Source of the DNA: an uncultured Candidatus Entotheonella sp.
GTDB lineage: Bacteria > Tectomicrobia > Entotheonellia > Entotheonellales > Entotheonellaceae
NCBI GenBank assembly: GCA_951828535.1
Contig: OX639990.1
Location: forward strand, 3,149,300-3,213,299
Direction: 5' to 3'
DNA: 64,000 bases
Shown here: positions 16,250 through 25,719 of the stretch, piece after piece
How positions within the stretch are numbered: position 1 is the stretch's first letter
How the letters are laid out: each line of letters begins with the position of its first letter
Notes under the pieces: model-generated
What the model saw: the letters and a program-made list of their open reading frames with translations, nothing else
The model's database searches: none
Told to the model about the DNA's origin: nothing
Position numbers and translations under genes: made by a program

Positions 16250-17473
16250 ATGTTTCGTGAGAATGCGGGCAGGCTGTTGATCATCGCGGCGGGCGCGGGG
16301 TGCCTTGTGCTGCTCATTTTCGTGGTTCTGCCGATGATGAACGAGCCGGCGCCGCCACTGACGCAGGATGAGATCGTGGCGGCAGTACTGGGCCCGGAGA
16401 ACCCGGAAAACGACGTGAGCGAGGGGGAGGTCGCGGGGGCTGACGACGTGATACCGGTGCCGTCGCCACTGGTAGGCTTCAGGAAGGGCGGCGGGGAAGT
16501 GGCGGTGATCTTTCCGGCGTCGGGACCGGACGCTGATGAACCGCCGGCCGCGGCGGAAGAGGGTCCTGCAGAGGAAATCGGGCTGCCGCAGATACTGAGC
16601 GCAGAGGATGTTGCGGAAGCAAGGGCGGCCCTGGAGGGTGTGGAGTCGGAACCTGTCGCGCCTGCTGAGCCGGACTCGGTTGACGGCGCTGAGGAAACCG
16701 AGGTTGCGGCACCCGCGGCCCCGGAACCGGAGCGCCCAGAGTCTGTATCGTCTGCTGTTGTGGAAGACAGGGAGGCGGCTCCTGTTGTTCCTTCGGAACC
16801 GGAAGTACACGTAGCTGGGGATGGTGACGCTGCAGAACCAGTGGTTACCGTGGGGAGCAAGGAAGAGAAGTCTATTGCGGTAGAGGCGGTGTCGGATTCC
16901 CAGGCGCCTGAACAGGATCCCGAGGCTATGGCGGTGGACGGGGCATTGCCAGTTGAAAGAATTCCGGACGCCGGTGACGGCGGACCTGACTGGGGACCGG
17001 CCGCCGTGGACAGGCCTGCGGTCCGGAGAAGCGAGTTTGACCTGCCGGTCGATTTGGGTTCTCGGAAGCCGCGGGAAGTCTCCCATCCCTCCGGGGGAGT
17101 TCCGGATTCAGCGGTGGCCGAGGCGGCGCAGGCCGGCGATCCGCAGCCCGGCCTGCCGCCGCGCAGTGTCCGGGCAGGCATCATCGTGCCGGGAACGCTG
17201 CGTGGTGTGATGGGCTACCGCCTGCCGCTGATTAGCCGGCAGGAAGTGCCGGATCAGATCGTCTCCGGTGTGCTGATCCCGGCACATACGACGTTCGTGA
17301 TCCTTCGCGAGGGATCGTGGGAACTGGTCAACGTGTCCGCTGAGGAAGTTGTGCGGTTGCAGGAACTGGCCGCGAGTCAGCAAGCGGAGGTGTCCGAACC
17401 GGAGCCGGAGAAGCAAAAGGGGTGGGCGCTGCTCAGGATGTTCAGGAAACGCCAGGCGCCTGCCGATGAATAG
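16250..17473 (+). CDS. Inner-membrane protein with long acidic Pro/Ala/Glu linker
   Basis: A 407-residue protein with one N-terminal membrane helix (about 9-30), a stretch of roughly 260 low-complexity residues rich in Glu, Ala, Pro and Val, and a small globular C-terminus (VPGTLRGVMGYRLPLISRQE to about residue 380) ending in a basic tail. This looks like a tethered periplasmic domain on a long flexible arm. It has the position of an accessory transfer gene between traC and the traH-like gene. I recognise no family. Confidence 0.6.
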   Translation: MFRENAGRLLIIAAGAGCLVLLIFVVLPMMNEPAPPLTQDEIVAAVLGPENPENDVSEGEVAGADDVIPVPSPLVGFRKGGGEVAVIFPASGPDADEPPAAAEEGPAEEIGLPQILSAEDVAEARAALEGVESEPVAPAEPDSVDGAEETEVAAPAAPEPERPESVSSAVVEDREAAPVVPSEPEVHVAGDGDAAEPVVTVGSKEEKSIAVEAVSDSQAPEQDPEAMAVDGALPVERIPDAGDGGPDWGPAAVDRPAVRRSEFDLPVDLGSRKPREVSHPSGGVPDSAVAEAAQAGDPQPGLPPRSVRAGIIVPGTLRGVMGYRLPLISRQEVPDQIVSGVLIPAHTTFVILREGSWELVNVSAEEVVRLQELAASQQAEVSEPEPEKQKGWALLRMFRKRQAPADE

Positions 17474-18023
17474 CGGAGCGGACGAGATCGCAGGCTCGCT
17501 TGGTGTCGCCCAGGAGTTTGCCTCGGCAGCCGGAGGGATAGGCGCAGTGGAGAGGAAGAAGGAAAACGAAGACGTATCCGCGGCCATGGCGTTGTTCGTG
17601 CTCGGCTTTGGCGGCCTGGGGCTCTGGTGGTGGTGGCTGGGGGAGGAAACGCGGCGCCGCTGGCTGTACTGGATCGGCCGGGAGAGTGGGTATGGCCGGG
17701 CTCCTTCGGACATGTTGGAGCAGCTGGAGTGGCTGCTCACGAATCGCATCGAAGACCTGCAAGGGATGTTCCTGTTGTTCGTTTTGATGTCGGTCGCGGG
17801 TGTGCTGGAGGGCAACGCGCGGCGGCAGGCTGCCATTCTGGGCGGCTTCGGTCTGCGGAGGCTGCGGGCTGGGCGAGTGCTCATGCTGGTGTGGCTTTGC
17901 CTGACGGCGCTGTGCCTGGTGGCGCCGGTCGCGTTGCCCTACAGGGGGGTAGCGCTGGGGCTGGCGGTTCTGCTCCTGCTGGCAATGTACACGGTTGGCC
18001 GCGGACTGCGGCGGGTTCACTAG
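17466..18023 (+). CDS. Integral membrane protein of the transfer operon
   Basis: A 185-residue protein with about four hydrophobic segments: MALFVLGFGGLGLWWWWLG (near 40-60), a segment near 98-112, and two near the C-terminus (VLMLVWLCLTALCLVAPVAL, then LGLAVLLLLAMYTVG). Its ATG overlaps the previous stop by 8 bp, so it is coupled to the upstream gene. Position suggests a channel accessory role. No family recognised. Confidence 0.65.
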   Translation: MNSGADEIAGSLGVAQEFASAAGGIGAVERKKENEDVSAAMALFVLGFGGLGLWWWWLGEETRRRWLYWIGRESGYGRAPSDMLEQLEWLLTNRIEDLQGMFLLFVLMSVAGVLEGNARRQAAILGGFGLRRLRAGRVLMLVWLCLTALCLVAPVALPYRGVALGLAVLLLLAMYTVGRGLRRVH

Positions 18024-18031
18024 GAGGCTTT

Positions 18032-19372
18032 ATGGGTAGGTTGCTGACAATCGGAATGCTGGTCGGACTGTTGGTTGGCGCTCCCATGACGACGAGGGCG
18101 GACCTCTTCGACGACGCGGTGCAGGCGCTGGGCGCTTCGAGGCTGGACGCCGCGAGCCTGGACAACATGGGGCGGGCGCTGAAGGGCGGACTGGTGACCG
18201 CATATCCGCAGTACACGCCGGCGCCGACGGTATTCCATGACTTCAATATCTCGACACCGTGCGGGTCGTTCACCTTCGGCAGCGGCCTGGTAGACAACTT
18301 TACTGCGATGCTCGATCCGACGGCGATCATCAGCGGCATACAGAACACGGCCACCAACCTGATCGGCGCGGCCATCAGCCAGCTACCGATGGTGACCCTG
18401 TGCTATGCGGCGCCGACCATGTGCGACATCGTCAAGTACCTGCAAGACATGGTGAACCAGATTCTGCAGTTCAAGGGCATGTCATGCCAGCAGGCGGAGC
18501 AGTTTTTGACCGGCATTGGCGGCCGCATCAGCGGAGGGCGCACGTCTCGGTGCATATCGGCACAGCAGCGGGCCGGCCTGACGTTGACGGCCGCGGAGGC
18601 GGCCTGCCTCGGCGGATCGGTACCGGGCATCATCGACCACGCCAGCGGCCTGGACATCACGGCGGGCGGTAGCGACGGCGATTCGCTGCTAATCGAGGAT
18701 TCGCTGACCCGCGTGGGCGCTGTTCAGGAGGTGAAAGACTTTGCGCGGGATCTGCTCGGCGAGGTGGAGGTCAAACCCGGATCCAATCCCGATGAACCGG
18801 TCGACGTGGACATCCAGGCACCGGACAAGCGGCTTCATGACTTTTACCAGGATGAACAGACGACGCTTTACACCGAGCTGGAAAACGCGATCACGACAGT
18901 GGGAACAGGCGGAGCACTCCCGGACGCCCGCAGGGAAGCGGTGTCACTGCCCGGGTTTGCGATGCCGGACGGAATTCTGAGGGGCCTGTACGAAATCAGG
19001 CAGGCGGATCCGGGTTCCTATGTGCAATACGTGTCGAAGGTCTCCGGCGTGTTCGCACTCATGAAGCTGTCGTGGCTGATCAACGAGACACGCGACAAGC
19101 TGGAGGAGGGAATACTCGACAATCCGCAGTTGGGCGAAGCGGAGCAGGAGGTCATGGAACTTCGTCTTGAACGGCTGTTGCGGGAGCGCGACCGGTTCAT
19201 CAGCGAGAAGGAACAGATGGAGCGTCACGCGCTGCCGGTACTGCGGGAGATCGTGAGGGATTACCGGGAGCGGCAACTCGGCGCGGCGGAGGCGCTACTG
19301 AATATCGGCAAGGACACGGCGACAGTGGGGAACCAGTTCGGCGCACAGACGCCGATCGGGTACGACTACTAG
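18032..19372 (+). CDS. TraH-like transfer protein (PFL_4711/TIGR03755-like)
   Basis: A 446-residue protein with a signal peptide ending near TRADLF. It contains a central region of paired cysteines and amphipathic helices (NISTPCGSFTFGSGLVDNF, then TNLIGAAISQLPMVTLCYAA, then GMSCQQAEQF) and a C-terminal coiled coil rich in Glu and Arg. This is the layout of TraH and the ICE protein family TIGR03755, involved in pilus assembly and mating-pair stabilisation. TAGGAGGCTTT precedes the ATG. It is followed by the TraG-N and TraU-like genes, as in PFGI-1/ICEclc-type elements. Confidence 0.6.
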   Translation: MGRLLTIGMLVGLLVGAPMTTRADLFDDAVQALGASRLDAASLDNMGRALKGGLVTAYPQYTPAPTVFHDFNISTPCGSFTFGSGLVDNFTAMLDPTAIISGIQNTATNLIGAAISQLPMVTLCYAAPTMCDIVKYLQDMVNQILQFKGMSCQQAEQFLTGIGGRISGGRTSRCISAQQRAGLTLTAAEAACLGGSVPGIIDHASGLDITAGGSDGDSLLIEDSLTRVGAVQEVKDFARDLLGEVEVKPGSNPDEPVDVDIQAPDKRLHDFYQDEQTTLYTELENAITTVGTGGALPDARREAVSLPGFAMPDGILRGLYEIRQADPGSYVQYVSKVSGVFALMKLSWLINETRDKLEEGILDNPQLGEAEQEVMELRLERLLRERDRFISEKEQMERHALPVLREIVRDYRERQLGAAEALLNIGKDTATVGNQFGAQTPIGYDY

Positions 19373-19389
19373 ACGGCGGGAGGTGTGCG

Positions 19390-20922
19390 GTGCGCGTGTT
19401 CCGAACAACGGGCAGGGCATGGCTGTGGGCCTGTGTGCTGGTGACCGCCTGGCCGGGTATGGCATTGGCTCAGCTGGCGGTGCAGTACCGCATGCTGACG
19501 CTGGTGGAGTCGGCGGGCATTTACTCGGGCCTGGCGATGCAGGCGGTTCTGCGGCTTTCCAGCCTGCGCCAGCTGCCGCAGGTGATCATGGTGTGCTGCA
19601 CGATGTGGCTGCTCTACCGACGCCTGACGACATCGCGGCCACAGCCATTCATGGCAGTCGTGGCCTACCTGGTCAGTTGCACATTGATCCTGGTGCTGTT
19701 CTGGCCGGAGGCGGCGCCACGTTTCTTCGGCGCCACCCTGACACGGGTGTTTCCGGGCGCCGTCACCTCCTACGTGGCGGAGCGCAACGTCATGGCAGTT
19801 GACGACGCCGGCGCTTCGGGTCTGGTGCCGGCGTCACTGGCCACGGGTACGGGCGCGGCGGTGCCGAGGTTCACGGACCTGCTGCTGAGGGTGGTGACGT
19901 CGGTGCCGCTGACGCTTGCAGAGGCCATCGACACGGCTGGGCTGCAGCGGCCGTTCCAGCGCATCCCGGTCATGACGAAGCTGATGGAGCAGGACGTGCC
20001 CGACGACCTGACGAAGGCGATGCCGGATTTTATCGAGCAGTGCTACAAGCCGGCGAGTCTGAACCTGGTGAAGGCAGCCGGCCTGACGTTCCAGGACATC
20101 CTGCCGTGGAGCTCGGCGCTGCACCCCCACCTGACGGCGCTGGAGTTGCCGTCCGACCAGGGAATGTTCGCCTCGATCGCCTCATGGTGGTCCGGGACGC
20201 CGCCCGCCGTCGTCAACTGCAAGCAGGTCTACAACACGATGGAGACGGGGGTGCAGAACTTCCTGGGCGGTGAGGTGACGCAGGGCGGCTCGAACATGCA
20301 GGCAGTGTACCAGACGGCACTGGGGATGAACGCCCAGTCACAAGCCAGGTTCTTCGTGCAGCGAGAACTGGACCGCTATCTCGATGCAGCGGTGGACGCG
20401 CCGAGTCGTATTCATAACCTGCGTGTCGCCGCCGACGCAGCGAATGCCCTGGGCGGCGCTGTCGGGAACTTCGACATTACGGCCTGGGGGAAGTCGGCGG
20501 CAACCGAGTACCAGAAGCTGATGGGGCGGCTGTCAAATTTTCTGGCGCCGGCGTCGTTTCTGGTGCACTGGGCGCCGTACATCATCGGGTTCGGGATGTT
20601 CGCCACCGTTGGGCTGTTCCCGATCGTTCTGCTTTGGAGCCTGTTTCCGGGTCAGCACTTCAAGCCCATCGTGAACTACTTCCTGGTGCTTCTGTTCCTG
20701 TGCTCGACGCCTTTGTGGTGGGCCATGGTGAACGTGACGGCAAACCTCTTGTACAACGTGAGCGTGCCGACGGGGGCCTGGTTCACCGCTTTTCCCGGTT
20801 GGTCGGGGGCCCAGATTTCCTACGTCGTGGTGACGGTCATCGGCATCGTGATGGTGCCGGTCATCCAGGCGATTCTTCTGTTCGGCACGTGGCGGGCTAT
20901 TGGAGGAATCTGGCATGCGTAG
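19390..20922 (+). CDS. TraG N-terminal-domain protein (mating-pair stabilisation)
   Basis: A 510-residue membrane protein. It has a signal-like N-terminus, membrane helices near 40-115, a periplasmic middle region with paired Cys (FIEQCYKPAS, VVNCKQVYNTME), and a cluster of helices from about 395 to 505. This matches the N-terminal, membrane half of F TraG; the large C-terminal periplasmic half of F TraG is missing, as is normal in GI-type elements. Its last 8 bp overlap the next gene. Confidence 0.75.
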   Translation: MRVFRTTGRAWLWACVLVTAWPGMALAQLAVQYRMLTLVESAGIYSGLAMQAVLRLSSLRQLPQVIMVCCTMWLLYRRLTTSRPQPFMAVVAYLVSCTLILVLFWPEAAPRFFGATLTRVFPGAVTSYVAERNVMAVDDAGASGLVPASLATGTGAAVPRFTDLLLRVVTSVPLTLAEAIDTAGLQRPFQRIPVMTKLMEQDVPDDLTKAMPDFIEQCYKPASLNLVKAAGLTFQDILPWSSALHPHLTALELPSDQGMFASIASWWSGTPPAVVNCKQVYNTMETGVQNFLGGEVTQGGSNMQAVYQTALGMNAQSQARFFVQRELDRYLDAAVDAPSRIHNLRVAADAANALGGAVGNFDITAWGKSAATEYQKLMGRLSNFLAPASFLVHWAPYIIGFGMFATVGLFPIVLLWSLFPGQHFKPIVNYFLVLLFLCSTPLWWAMVNVTANLLYNVSVPTGAWFTAFPGWSGAQISYVVVTVIGIVMVPVIQAILLFGTWRAIGGIWHA

Positions 20923-21751
20923 AAAGATACTGATGGCGGGGTTTTTCTTGATGATCCTGCTCGGAGTCGGGGCGGGATCGGCATTGGCGCAGCTCTCTTT
21001 CGGGTCGAGCGTGAACCAGAGCTGTATCAGCATGCGGATCACTTACTCGATTTGCGGGATCATTCCCTACCCATGCGCCTACATCAGTTTCTGGCAGCCG
21101 AAATGGATCGTATCGACGCGGGCAACCCAGGAGACAACGGGACGGCCGCATTATCACTTCCATCACGCGGTGGTGCGGCCGGTGGATCACCTGTTCACCT
21201 TCACCGACCCGTGCAGCGGCTGCGTGGTGCCGACGCCGGCGGCTGTGGTGCCGGCGTTCTATGAGTCGGTCACCGACCCTGCCTGGCGGGCTGCGCAGGC
21301 ACCGGTGATGTCGTCGACGGTGCAAGCATTGTGGATCGGTCCGATCCCACCTCTTCCTGGTGCCTGGGGCCCTACCTATCCCCGCGTCGGATACGTCAAT
21401 CACCCGTCACCGGTGGTGGCGTCGGGACTGGCCGCCGTACGGGCCTTCAACATCGCACGGCAGCCTGTAGACCTGTGGCCCGTGTCGGGCCTGGTACGCC
21501 CGACCATCCCTCTGGTGCCACACGCTCAGGGGATAGGGCCGTATCCGTGCATGTGCCGCCGCTTCACGCCGGTTCCGCCCGGTTGTTTCAGGGCGGGTTT
21601 TGATTTCGGCACCCTGATGCCGTCGCCGGCGTCGCCGACCGGCACCTATGAATGGGTGATCTGGAAGAGGCGAAGTTGTGTCCTGCCGGTGCCTGTCAAC
21701 TGGTGCGCGGAGGCGCTGAACGGTCTGCCGAAACTGAACGCCTGCTTCTGA
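20915..21751 (+). CDS. TraU-like transfer protein (TIGR03756-like)
   Basis: A 278-residue exported protein with many cysteines. SICGIIPYPCAYISFWQPKW (about residues 42-61) is the TraU/TIGR03756 hallmark, and CMCRRFTPVPPGC and RRSCVLPVPVNWC near the end fit a disulfide-bonded periplasmic protein. TraU is needed for DNA transfer rather than for the pilus itself. TGGAGGAATCTGGC is the ribosome-binding region, and the ATG overlaps the TraG-N stop by 8 bp. Confidence 0.78.
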   Translation: MRRKILMAGFFLMILLGVGAGSALAQLSFGSSVNQSCISMRITYSICGIIPYPCAYISFWQPKWIVSTRATQETTGRPHYHFHHAVVRPVDHLFTFTDPCSGCVVPTPAAVVPAFYESVTDPAWRAAQAPVMSSTVQALWIGPIPPLPGAWGPTYPRVGYVNHPSPVVASGLAAVRAFNIARQPVDLWPVSGLVRPTIPLVPHAQGIGPYPCMCRRFTPVPPGCFRAGFDFGTLMPSPASPTGTYEWVIWKRRSCVLPVPVNWCAEALNGLPKLNACF

Positions 21752-21760
21752 GGTGATGGG

Positions 21761-22282
21761 ATGAGGAGTCGGGCTGCCTGCATGGTGATGGCCTTGTGCC
21801 TGCTGTTTTCCCCTGCCTGGGCTGGGTGGTGCCCGCTGAGCACACGGGCCTGCGGTATCGAGGGACTGCCGAGCGCCGTGGTCGAGGGAATCATTGTCGT
21901 GGAGTCCGGGGGCAATCCCTGGGCGCTGCACGTGGGGATCGGGAAGGGACGTGCGTTCTACCCGGGCAGCGTGGCCGAGGCGCGGCGCTTCCTGTCGGTT
22001 TCGCTGGCGCTTACCGACAACGTGGATATCGGCCTGATGCAGATCAACTGGCGTACCTGGGGAGAGTCTGTCGGGGCCCTCGGCCTCGATGCCTACGACC
22101 TCCTAGATGCGCGGACGAACATGCAGGTAGGGTGCCGCATCCTGGCCGAAGCGCTGTCCGGGCGCGGCACCTTTCTGGCGCGGCTGGGGCGCTATCACTC
22201 GCTGCGGCCGGAACGGGGGCGCTGGTATGCCCGCAAGGTCATGGCGGCGGCGCGGGAGGTTGATGGAAGGCCCAGGCCATGA
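21761..22282 (+). CDS. Lytic transglycosylase (SLT domain) of the transfer system
   Basis: A 173-residue protein with a signal peptide ending near AWAGW. The SLT fold is shown by the catalytic Glu in IIVVESGGNPWALHV (about residue 48), then GLMQINWRTWG and the later NMQVGCRILAEAL. It cuts peptidoglycan so the channel can cross the cell wall, the VirB1-like role. Its stop overlaps the next small gene (ATGA). Confidence 0.87.
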   Translation: MRSRAACMVMALCLLFSPAWAGWCPLSTRACGIEGLPSAVVEGIIVVESGGNPWALHVGIGKGRAFYPGSVAEARRFLSVSLALTDNVDIGLMQINWRTWGESVGALGLDAYDLLDARTNMQVGCRILAEALSGRGTFLARLGRYHSLRPERGRWYARKVMAAAREVDGRPRP

Positions 22283-22503
22283 AGGGCTTTCTGGAAGGCT
22301 GTCAATGGGCACTACATCTTCTGATAGTCGCCCTGTACGTGTCTTGCTGGTGGATCGCAGTGAAAGCCGGGAGAGGCAGTGGTGCGATGGGGATTCTGCT
22401 CCTCTTCCACGCGTTATTACTCTGTCGAACAGCCGGAAATGGGCTGTTGGAGTATCGCCGTGAGTACAGTCATCGTTGCCGAGAAACCGAGCGTCGGGCG
22501 TGA
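22279..22503 (+). CDS. Small membrane protein
   Basis: A 74-residue frame with two hydrophobic stretches (ALHLLIVALYVSCWWIAV and MGILLLFHALLLC). The ATG overlaps the transglycosylase stop (ATGA), which supports translation by coupling. The last 44 bp overlap the start of topB in another frame. No homologue recognised; it could be non-functional. Confidence 0.45.
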   Translation: MKGFLEGCQWALHLLIVALYVSCWWIAVKAGRGSGAMGILLLFHALLLCRTAGNGLLEYRREYSHRCRETERRA

Positions 22504-24580
22504 GATCGCCGGCGTTCTGGGCGCCGGGGTGAAGCGGGACGGTTACTTTCAGACGAAAGACGGAAAGCGTGTCGTGACCTGGGCGTTCGGTCACCTGGTG
22601 CGCTACGCCGAACCGCATGAGTACGGCGAAGCCTGGTCGGGAAGGTGGAATCTTGAGGATCTGCCGATGGTACCGGAAACCTGGCTATTCAAGGTGCACG
22701 AGGAGTCGGCGCAGCAGTTCAAGACCGTCAGGCAGCTGATGAACCGGGCGGAGCGGGTCATCTGTGCCACGGACGCCGGGCGAGAAGGGGAACACATCTT
22801 CCGGCTGATCTACCAGCGGGCCAACTGCACGGCGCCGGTTCAGCGGTTGTGGGTGTCGAGCCTGACGGAGGAGGCGCTGAAAAACGGATTCCGGAACCTG
22901 AAACCGGGCAGCGAATTCGACCGGTTGGGCGAGGCGGCACAGGCGCGCGCCAAGGCCGACTGGCTGGTGGGGTTCAACCTGACGCGGGCCTACTCGGCGA
23001 AGCACAGGACAAAGTTGAGCGTCGGCCGGGTGCAGACGCCGACACTCGCGCTGGTGGTCGAGCGCGACCACCGCATCCAGACCTTCGCGCCTTCTCACTA
23101 CTACGAAGTAGTGGCGCACCTGGCACCGGGATTCGACGCCGTGTACGCCCGTGCCGGCGATCCGGACGACAAGGGACGTGTTCCCTGGGTGCGTCGCATA
23201 GAGGACCGCAGAGAAGCCGAGGCGATCGCAACGGCCGCCGACCGGCAGCCTGGGCTGGTGGACGACGTGGACATCCGCACGGTACGGCGTCGGCCGCCGG
23301 CGTTGTTCGACCTGACGGAACTGCAACGCCAAGCCAACGAACACTTCGGCAGGACGGCGGCTCAGACCCTGGAAGCGGCGCAGTCGCTCTACGAGGCCAA
23401 GGTGATTACCTATCCCCGCACGGAGTGCCGCTACTTGCCCGAAGACATGCGGCCGCAGCTGGCGGGGCTGCTGGCAGTGGTGCCTCACCCTCACGCCGCT
23501 TTGGCACTCGACCACCTGAAACGCGGGCGCGGCAGGGAGCCCGGAAAAGGTTACATCGACAGCACGAAGCTGACGGATCATCACGCCATCATCCCGACGA
23601 AAGAACCCGTTCCGGAATCAATCGCGCGAGACGACAGGCTTGGTCAGTTGTACGCGCTGATCGTCAGACGATTCGTGGCGATCTTCTTCCCTGACGAGGT
23701 CATCGAAGAGACGAAGGTACGCCTGAATATAGGGGGCCATGTGTTCCAGGCTGGCGGCCGTCGCCCAATACAGGAAGGCTGGCGGGCCGCCGAACCCAGG
23801 CGCCAAGAAGAGGCGGGCGACGCAGCGGGCGACGTGGAACTGCCGGCGCTGCATACCGGGCAGTCAATCGAGGTACGGTCGCTGGAGGTGGTGGAGAAGG
23901 CATCCGGCCCGCCGAAGCGCTACACCGACGCCACGCTGCTGGGGGCCATGAAGAACGCTGGGCGCACCATCGACGACGAGGCGCAGGCGGACGTGCTCAA
24001 GGAAGCGGGCGGCCTCGGCACACCGGCCACGCGGGCGGCCATTATCGAGGTTTTAGTGAAACGCGGGTATGTGCTGCGCAAGGGCAAGACGGTGTTGTCG
24101 ACCGAGAAAGGCCGGGCGCTGATCGCGGTGGTGTCAGCGCCGCTGCGGAGCGCCGAGCTCACGGCCCAATGGGAGCGCGAGTTGAGGGAGATCGAGGCGG
24201 GCAATGGCACGGCGGCGGGTTTCCTTGCGGGCATCACGGCGCTGGTGCGCGAGCTGCTGCCACTTGTCCGGGAATCTTCCGCACGGGTGCCCGGAATCAG
24301 AGGCCAGGGAAAGACGATCGGTCCCTGTCCGTCGTGCGGCAAGGGAGTGGTCGAAAGCGGCAAGGCATTCGGCTGCAGCGCCTGGCGGGAAACGGGATGT
24401 GGTTTCAAGGTCTGGAAGGTGATGAGCGGCAAGAAGCTGAGTGTCGCCCAGGTGAGGGCTCTGTTGAAGAACGGTCATACGGACCTGATCAGAGGGTTCA
24501 AGTCGAGGGCTGGTAACCCCTTTCAGGCATCGCTGAAGCTGGATGAGCGCAACGGCGTGGTGTTCGACTTCGGAGACTAG
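22460..24580 (+). CDS. topB: DNA topoisomerase III (ICE-borne type IA topoisomerase)
   Basis: A 706-residue type IA topoisomerase. The TOPRIM domain starts with VIVAEKPSVGREIA and continues with CATDAGREGEHIFRLIY near residue 104. The catalytic tyrosine is about Tyr318 in VITYPRTECRYLP. The C-terminus has a four-Cys zinc ribbon (CPSCGKGVVESG, then FGCSAWRETGCGF, near 622-650). It relaxes or decatenates single-stranded regions and is a standard gene of PFGI-1/ICEclc elements. GTG at 22460 after GGAG gives the canonical N-terminus; longer frames upstream have no family similarity. Confidence 0.93.
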   Translation: MSTVIVAEKPSVGREIAGVLGAGVKRDGYFQTKDGKRVVTWAFGHLVRYAEPHEYGEAWSGRWNLEDLPMVPETWLFKVHEESAQQFKTVRQLMNRAERVICATDAGREGEHIFRLIYQRANCTAPVQRLWVSSLTEEALKNGFRNLKPGSEFDRLGEAAQARAKADWLVGFNLTRAYSAKHRTKLSVGRVQTPTLALVVERDHRIQTFAPSHYYEVVAHLAPGFDAVYARAGDPDDKGRVPWVRRIEDRREAEAIATAADRQPGLVDDVDIRTVRRRPPALFDLTELQRQANEHFGRTAAQTLEAAQSLYEAKVITYPRTECRYLPEDMRPQLAGLLAVVPHPHAALALDHLKRGRGREPGKGYIDSTKLTDHHAIIPTKEPVPESIARDDRLGQLYALIVRRFVAIFFPDEVIEETKVRLNIGGHVFQAGGRRPIQEGWRAAEPRRQEEAGDAAGDVELPALHTGQSIEVRSLEVVEKASGPPKRYTDATLLGAMKNAGRTIDDEAQADVLKEAGGLGTPATRAAIIEVLVKRGYVLRKGKTVLSTEKGRALIAVVSAPLRSAELTAQWERELREIEAGNGTAAGFLAGITALVRELLPLVRESSARVPGIRGQGKTIGPCPSCGKGVVESGKAFGCSAWRETGCGFKVWKVMSGKKLSVAQVRALLKNGHTDLIRGFKSRAGNPFQASLKLDERNGVVFDFGD

Positions 24581-24590
24581 GGGAATAGGT

Positions 24591-24664
24591 AGCCCGGAGC
24601 AGCCGGACCTAACCCAAAGAGGTCCGGCGACCGCGAAGGGCGGCTGCGAGCGCCAGCGAGCGCT
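24591..24664 (+). repeat. REP-like palindromic repeat, copy 1
   Basis: Contains CCGGACCT, a 9-nt loop and AGGTCCGG, giving an 8-bp stem, followed by CGACCGCG. The same sequence recurs at 42731-42805 (same strand) and 41131-41183 (opposite strand). Similarity to the 42731 copy extends about 25 bp further. It lies between the topB stop and the HU gene. Confidence 0.7.
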
Positions 24665-24784
24665 GTGCTTCGGTTCTGTAAGGGAGAGCGCGGCCTGAGC
24701 GAAGCGAAGGCGGCGCGATAGATGACCAGCGACGCGGTACGACCGGAGGGAGTTCGGCGTCGCGCTTGCGGGAGGGACTGCGGA

Positions 24785-25060
24785 ATGAAGAAAGCAGAGT
24801 TCGTGAAGGCAGTTTCCGGCAGTTCGGGAACGGAGCTCACCCTCAGGGACCTGGAGAAGATCGTCGATACGGCCTTTCAAGAGATGGGCCGGGCGGTGTC
24901 CGTGAACGGCCGGTTTGTCTGGCCTGGGTTCGGCACCTTCACGGTAAAGGAACGGGCAGCGCGTCAGGGCCGCAACCCGAGGACCGGCGAAACCATGAGC
25001 GTCGACGCGAGCAGGACGGTCTCGTTCAAGCCTGCGCCGACGCTCAAGGGCAGTCTGTAA
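24785..25060 (+). CDS. HU-family DNA-binding protein
   Basis: A 91-residue HU/IHF-type protein: MKKAEFVKAVS at the start, FGTFTVKERAARQGRNPRTG for the beta arms, and VSFKPAPTLKGSL at the end. HU proteins bend and compact DNA and assist recombination or relaxosome formation. GGGAGGGACTGCGG precedes the ATG at 24785. It lies within the transfer operon, behind topB. Confidence 0.92.
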   Translation: MKKAEFVKAVSGSSGTELTLRDLEKIVDTAFQEMGRAVSVNGRFVWPGFGTFTVKERAARQGRNPRTGETMSVDASRTVSFKPAPTLKGSL

Positions 25061-25129
25061 CGGAGGGGTCATGAGGTTTGGTCCGGCCGGGATCCCGCTG
25101 CGATTGTGGCGTTCAAGAGGTGAACGGAA

Positions 25130-25708
25130 ATGGCGATTCGTGCAAAGACCCTGACTCTGCTGTTGGTGCTTGTCTTGTCCACAGCCTGCGGCGAGGAAGG
25201 TTCATTGTCCGAGCAGGCGGATGTAGGAGAGATATGGCGAGGTCTGGCCATCGCGCAGGAAGACAGGTGTGCGCCCTACGACCGGAGGGATTACGCCTAC
25301 AACTCGCGCGTGCTGGAACCCGAGTTGGTGCGCGAACTTGGGGGCGTGTATGGGCCTTACACCGGACGTTGTTTCGATAACGCGAGACAGACAGACGTCG
25401 AACACGTCATTGCTCTGTCCGAGGGGCACGACAGCGGCATGTGCGGGCGATCGCAAGGCGAGAAAGCCCGTTTTGCCAGCGACCCCTTGAACCTGACGCT
25501 GGCCTCTCCGGAGGTGAACCGGGAAGAGAAGCGTCATTACGACGCGGCCGAGTGGCTGCCGGAGAAAAACGCCTGCTGGTTTGCGGCTCGCGTGGTGTCG
25601 GTACGGCAAAAGTACGGCCTGACGATCGACCAGGCCGAAGCGGAGGCATTGGAGTACGTGCTGAGTGCCTGCGACTCAACGGACCTGGTTCGTCACTGCA
25701 CGCCGTGA
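25130..25708 (+). CDS. Lipoprotein with HNH (His-Me finger) nuclease-like domain
   Basis: A 192-residue protein with a lipobox (LVLVLSTACG, Cys20), so it should be anchored on the periplasmic side. The body shows an HNH-like pattern: TDVEHVIALSEG (His92), then ASDPLNLTLASPEVNREEK (Asn121, Asn130), as in secreted HNH and GmrSD-C-type domains. A surface or periplasmic nuclease in a conjugation operon could degrade incoming DNA or help channel opening; this is inference. Six cysteines beyond the lipobox Cys could form disulfides. Confidence 0.65.
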   Translation: MAIRAKTLTLLLVLVLSTACGEEGSLSEQADVGEIWRGLAIAQEDRCAPYDRRDYAYNSRVLEPELVRELGGVYGPYTGRCFDNARQTDVEHVIALSEGHDSGMCGRSQGEKARFASDPLNLTLASPEVNREEKRHYDAAEWLPEKNACWFAARVVSVRQKYGLTIDQAEAEALEYVLSACDSTDLVRHCTP

Positions 25709-25719
25709 AGGGCTGACGC

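Noticed and set aside
16479-16814. Pro- and Arg-rich frames in both strands over the flexible linker
   Set aside because: These are shadows of the low-complexity GC-rich coding sequence of the 407-residue protein.
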